Source: Toxonevra muliebris
Taxonomy: Eukaryota; Arthropoda; Insecta; Diptera; Pallopteridae
Direction of reading: 5' to 3'
NCBI GenBank assembly: GCA_963691655.1
Contig: OY829326.1
Location: 146,400,998-146,464,997, forward strand
Length of the DNA stretch: 64,000 bases
Shown: in pieces, positions 54,701 to 60,700 of the stretch
How positions within the stretch are numbered: position 1 is the stretch's first letter
How the letters are laid out: every line of letters starts with the position of its first letter
The notes under the pieces: generated by a model
The model's database searches: none
Told to the model about the DNA's origin: nothing
The model's input: the letters and a program-made list of their open reading frames with translations, nothing else
Translations under genes and position numbers: made by a program

Positions 54701-57700
54701 AAAAAATATTCTACAGACTTTATTAACTAAAAGCTGAACGGTTTTAAATTCCCCGCAAAAAACAGCTCATTCCCCGATTCCCCGTACTAAGTAAAATTCC
54801 CCACAAATTGGGGAGCTCCCCGCAAGTTGGCATCGCTGATTGCATGGTCCCGATCCCCATACAAAAAATATATTTATATGAAAAAAGTCCGATCATGATG
54901 TTGGCTCTCTCAGTGTCTGTTCATGTACTCTATGATTTTCTGTTCCTTTCATATTTGAAAGAAACTAAACGAATTTCGTAAAAGTCTACCCGAGGAAAGC
55001 AAAAAATATTATTATTTATTTAGATTATAAATATTAAACTAGTGCGAAATCTTAAATAATTTTTGAAATTACTTATTATTTCAGGCATGGCATTTGGTTT
55101 CAACATAGACTCTTTTGAAATAGTGCTATAGTCCCTAAAATATTTGGATCAAGGCCATCAAACTCTGCTGACAAGACGATGAAATTAAGCTGTTATTCCT
55201 TTTCTACCACAGATTTCAAGCCAATTGTAAAATTTTTAGAAATTCAATATATGAATTCTGAACATTTGATATTTCAATTTTTTAATTAGATATACATACA
55301 TTACAAATCAAAAGAACAATCCTAGGCATACCATCCTGATTATGTTTTAACAACTTTTATTAATTTTTATTTAAAAGAAAGTAGATTTAATTCATTCTTA
55401 AACGATTGAATTATGTAATGAGAAACATAAACGTTAGAAATAAATGTCCAACAAAAATTATTTTTAAAAAATCAAAGAAATATTCACTTAATTTTATGAT
55501 ATTCCTTATTTTTATTCATTGCTTCACATCTGCGAGGCATTGACTTTCTTAACTTGATGAATGTCCTCTTTGGTGCCATTTCCTACTTTTATTTCAAATC
55601 TATTTGAGCTGGTCATCTCTGATTTAGAAGTGGTACCCACCCTCTCTATGTTTCGAGGTTCCGAAGTAGGTTTCAAGGATTTAAACTCGGATGTTAGTGA
55701 CAACTCACGAGAGAAATGAACCATTCTCTATTGTAATTAATCTTAAACAACTTTAATGCGCTTTTCGAGTAAATTTCACGTCTAAATATTCCACAAACTG
55801 ACAATTTCCACAGTGGCTGATGAAGTATTTGTGTTTCCGGAGCTTCCCTATGGATTAGGTGGTCAATATTTATATTTATTTCATGGAAAGGGTGAAGACA
55901 ATGAACAAACTAATTTATTCAATTGTAAGAAATTCAGCTCCCATGCTTGCCAGTGCCAGTGACTTTACAAAGCAATATTTTAGTCGTCCTCCTTTGATTC
56001 GTCTAATATGTGACTTTTAGTATGAATTAATTCAATTAAATTTGGACTAATTGAACCAGTTTTGACTAAACTTACGTCAATTTGTCAGTAATTTGATGGA
56101 AAACAGACAGAAGTTAAAAGTGGACCGACCAAATGAAAAATGGTTTGGATCCTCGTAGTAGCACAACCTTAATTTAAATAAAATTTATAATATTTTAATA
56201 ACAAGTTTGCACAACTTCAGTTTGAGTTGCTGCAAAGGCAAATGAACTGCCTACTATTTTTTTTCCAAATATAAATAATTAATTTTAATAAATATGTTTG
56301 TAGGTGATTAAAATTTTTGAAAGAAAGTTTTTGGCATCATCCACACAGCTCTTCAATTTAGTTACGCCAACCAAAAAAATTCTCAAGAAAAAAAATACCA
56401 ACTTAACCAACAATTGCACGTATTATCACGCCAAACCGAAGGGTCGTAGAGCAGGAATACACATTTATATGTATATATCAGGTAATTAAATCTGCTGAAC
56501 GTTTGAGAGAGAGAGAGAGAAAGAAAGAGCTTGGACAAATGACTAAGTACCAGCTAATTTCTTCATATAAATTAGGCATATCACAATAGTCATGCATTTT
56601 TTTTTTTTTTTTGGTTTGTTGGTGTAGCTGTTGTCCTGGAAGTTATATACATATATATATTTTTTTTTTGGCATATTATTGCTGCTGTGATTTCAAGTGG
56701 TATAAGGTAAGCAGCAGTAAGAGTAACACAAATTGCACCCTTTTTCGGAGTACCAAAAAGACAACAGCTACTAATAGTAGGTACCCAGTAGTACCTAATA
56801 ATAATTGAAAAATAAGGAGTTGAAAAAAAGGAGCAGCAGCAGCAGCAGAAACATCCTGCTGTGTTTGTGTGTGACAAATATTTTTTTTTTTAAGTTGTTT
56901 TAATTCTGTGACACTTTATAGCGAAAGCAGGCACAAACGCACCATAAACTTTTATGATGCTAAGAAGGGGTTATTTTTTCTGGCAACTTGTTACATATTT
57001 TTGTTTTTTTTTTTTATTTTATTTTTTTTGGTTTTTTGCAACAAAAATTTTTTGATCATTTTTAAAACTAATTTTATGTGTCTTTCTTTTTCCTCCAAAT
57101 AAAACGAAATTCTTGGTTGTTGCTGTACATTTTAGTTTGTCTTGTGTTAACGTTTTTTATAGCAATTTTATGGTATTTTCTTAAAAATATTGTCTTTCTT
57201 TAAAAACTTTACTTAACTTCTTCAACACACTCACACATCATTGTTGCACCCCTGACACCCTTAGTGGAATTCAACAAAAATAAAAAAATTATAATAATAA
57301 TACAAAAAAGGGTTGTTGTCATTTTGCATGTTGCTACAACACTAAACTTCAACTTCTGCTACGCAAAAACCTTTTAATCTATACAAAAAAAAAAGAAAAG
57401 GGTGTGAGTACGATGGTAGTGATCTTTATAGTAGTTTCCTTTTCCTGCTCAAAATTTTCCATCATAATGAAATTTCTTACTTCTCTTTCAGTTCTAAGCC
57501 TCGAGGCTAAACGCATCCTTATTTATATCTATATTTTTTCAATATACAATTTTTTTTCCTGGTGTATTATGCATTAGAAATAAATAAGTAAACCAACAAC
57601 AGCAAGTATTATATTCGTTCAATTGTGAAAAAAAATCTAAAAATTTCTAAAATGAAAGCAAAATAAATGAAAAAGCAGTAGCAACGACAGCAGTAAAAAC

Positions 57701-60700
57701 TGAACTAGTTTTCAATTTGTTTTTTTTTTTTTTTTTTGTATTCCAGCGACTCAACTCCCCTTGATTTTAATGTTTTTCTTGCAACTGTTTGAAGAAAAAA
57801 ATATTTCTTTTTAAATACTTTTTCACTTGCCTTTTTGCTTGAGCATTGGCATTCGATTTCACATACGCATATGTATGCATGTATATAAATAGGATGTAGG
57901 TATCTAGATAAATACATATGGTAACTATATCTACATCTACCTATATACATAGAATATTTCCTGAAATTTTGATCATAATGATGATTGTTATGTTTGTTTT
58001 TTTTTCATAATATTTTTTGTTTTTGTTACTCCTTTACCAGTATCCACATCATTCTTGGCATTCCTGTTATCTATTGTCAATTCAAAGACTGACCTCATAT
58101 CGTTAGTTCTCAATTTGTATCTCATAGATACTTGAACACACACGCTTTTCTTTACACATTTTTTCATATGCTCCTCGTCGTTGTTTCTTTTGTATTAGTA
58201 GTAGAGATACTGTATCTTTTTTGCAACTCCTGTTGAGCTTTTTGTGTGCTATATATGAGCTACTGATTCATTTCAGTTACTTTGCTGTTCATTAGGCAGC
58301 ACACTATGTTGTTATTGTTTTCATCCAAGAGCTGCATATCATTAGGATTTTTTTGTTGTTGATACTTCTTGTTAGCAAAGGGTTAAACATTTTTCCTTTT
58401 AAGATTTTTGTTTGCTTTTTACTCCTCTCTCATACTCACTCACACACACACACATATATATATGTATGTATGTCATTTGATTCCCATCGATTATGTAATG
58501 TAAATTAGTTGTGTGTGTTGCATTTTTGATTGACAGTCAAATTAGTTGGAGTGTACGTTGTTTCGTTGTGATTTGAAAAGTAGTAGGGTAGTATGCAATT
58601 TTTTTTTTATTTCTTCTACCAAATTGAGGTACTAATATATCTTAAAATTACCGCTGATGCTGATTACACAAAAGGAAACTGTTACAGTACCTACTAGTTA
58701 AGTGCTTTACTTTATTGCAGGTGGTTCAATTCTTAAGGCCATTCTCCCACTAGAGACGACACAATGCCTTTGCCATTCGTCGCAGTTGCGTTACTTCCAG
58801 TGGGAGAACGGCCTAAAAAAGGGTGCTGAGCTTTATTGATTTACAAAAACTCAGTTTTTGTTGTTGCATTTTTTTAAGTCTAGAAGGTCTTAGAATTGTT
58901 CCTTTAAAAGGGTTTTGCGAAATTCTTTCTAGTTCAAGAGTTGTAGCCTATCAAACATCACGCACACACCCCACGCTCCACTGCGCCGCTTGGGTGCGAT
59001 TTAGGTTTTCCAGGTACAACCTCAACGAATGGTTAAATGGTCTGCTGTAATGCTTTTCTATTTGTGTGTGTTTATACTTTTTCTCTGAAGAGAATTAATT
59101 TTAAACGTTCTAAATCGAGTTTTTCCAACTGGTGCAAAACAATTTTCTTTTTAATTTTTTTGTGCAAGCGTCTACCATTTTAAGAGAAATTCAAACAATA
59201 GCAAACGTTATGATAACACTGCCCTGCAAATTTCAATTTTTCTTGTGCGAATAACATGGCTTCTATTGATTCCAAATGATCTTTTCATGCTGAACACGAA
59301 TTTGTGGTCAAAATCACGTTGAAATCCCTATAAATAGCGTTTTTGGCCATTTTTGAAAAATGGTGGAGCTGAAACTTCGCTAATATCAAAAATTGTAGGC
59401 TGGACCATGCCCTTTCAAATGAGCCCTAAGTCAAAAGTGTTCGCATGCACCATTAAAGGAGGGTGTGCTTATGTCTAGAGGTGCACGAAAAAAATGTACG
59501 CAGAACTGATTTTATCTACACCCTAAATTTGCCCGCCATATTTGACCCGCCATTTTGAATTTTCAAAACCTGACTTCAGATTTGTAACCAGCAACCCTTT
59601 AAAACTTCGGACCACTGCACTTTTCATTATATCTGGCCGTAGGTATAAATAAGATAATTTGATCCGCCATTTTGAATTTTTGAATCTGACTGCAGATGTG
59701 TAACCAATGATAGTGATAACTGGTCACTGTAGATCTTTAGTTCCCCACATAAAAGCAGCATAGGCTACAACTGGCCCACGTATCTTAATGTAGAGTAGGA
59801 TCTTTCCAAATAGTCCTCTATGTACAGGACTAAAATACCTTAGCAGCTTTCGTGAGAACATTTTTAATATTCTCAATAATCATATCTTGAATGAAAGGCG
59901 AACCAAGCTTCAATTTGCACTTTTTAGTGAAGGGAAAAAGGACATCTTTCTTCGGGTTAATTGATAAGTTCTCGGTGAAGCATCAATTTTAAACAAATTA
60001 GAGAACTGATTCCATTATATATGTAATAATTGAAAAGTTTTCCAGAGGCAATAATCGCTATATCATCTGCATAACCGATAAAAAAATTGCAATATTCAAA
60101 ATGGAGCTGGTTGAATTTAGATTTGTACACCTAGGAAATATATTTTTGAATCATCTAGCAATACTTGAAATTTTTACTACAAGGAAAATGAAACAATATC
60201 TCGTCAAAACATATGAAAAATGTTGGTACTTAACAATAATAAAACCGGCGATCGATCATATTTCCGAATTGTTTACACTTAATGTAGACAATGTTGGCAA
60301 AGTGTAGACAAAATCGTCAATTTTACTAAAAACTTTGCTTAATCGCACAGACCTAAGTTTCTTGTGCAATATTTCAAACCAAAATCTGGTTTATAATCCT
60401 GCAACCAGGTTTGATCATTTCATCATCATCTGCAGATATATTTTACCTAAAAGATCAAAAAAATTGATTTGAAGTATTTTGACTAACTATTAAAATAAAA
60501 TAATTAGTTTTACGATTTCTCAACAAGAATTCTGTGGTTAGATTCGAAGTCAGCATTAAGCCTTCGTTTTTAATTCCGGAGGCCTAAGAATCCTAATTTG
60601 AAGATGCATTTCGAATTATTGATTTTGATATAGTTATGTATAAATTTTATAACTCAAAAGAAATACTTAAACTTTTAATGAAATCTCTAAATTTATAGCT

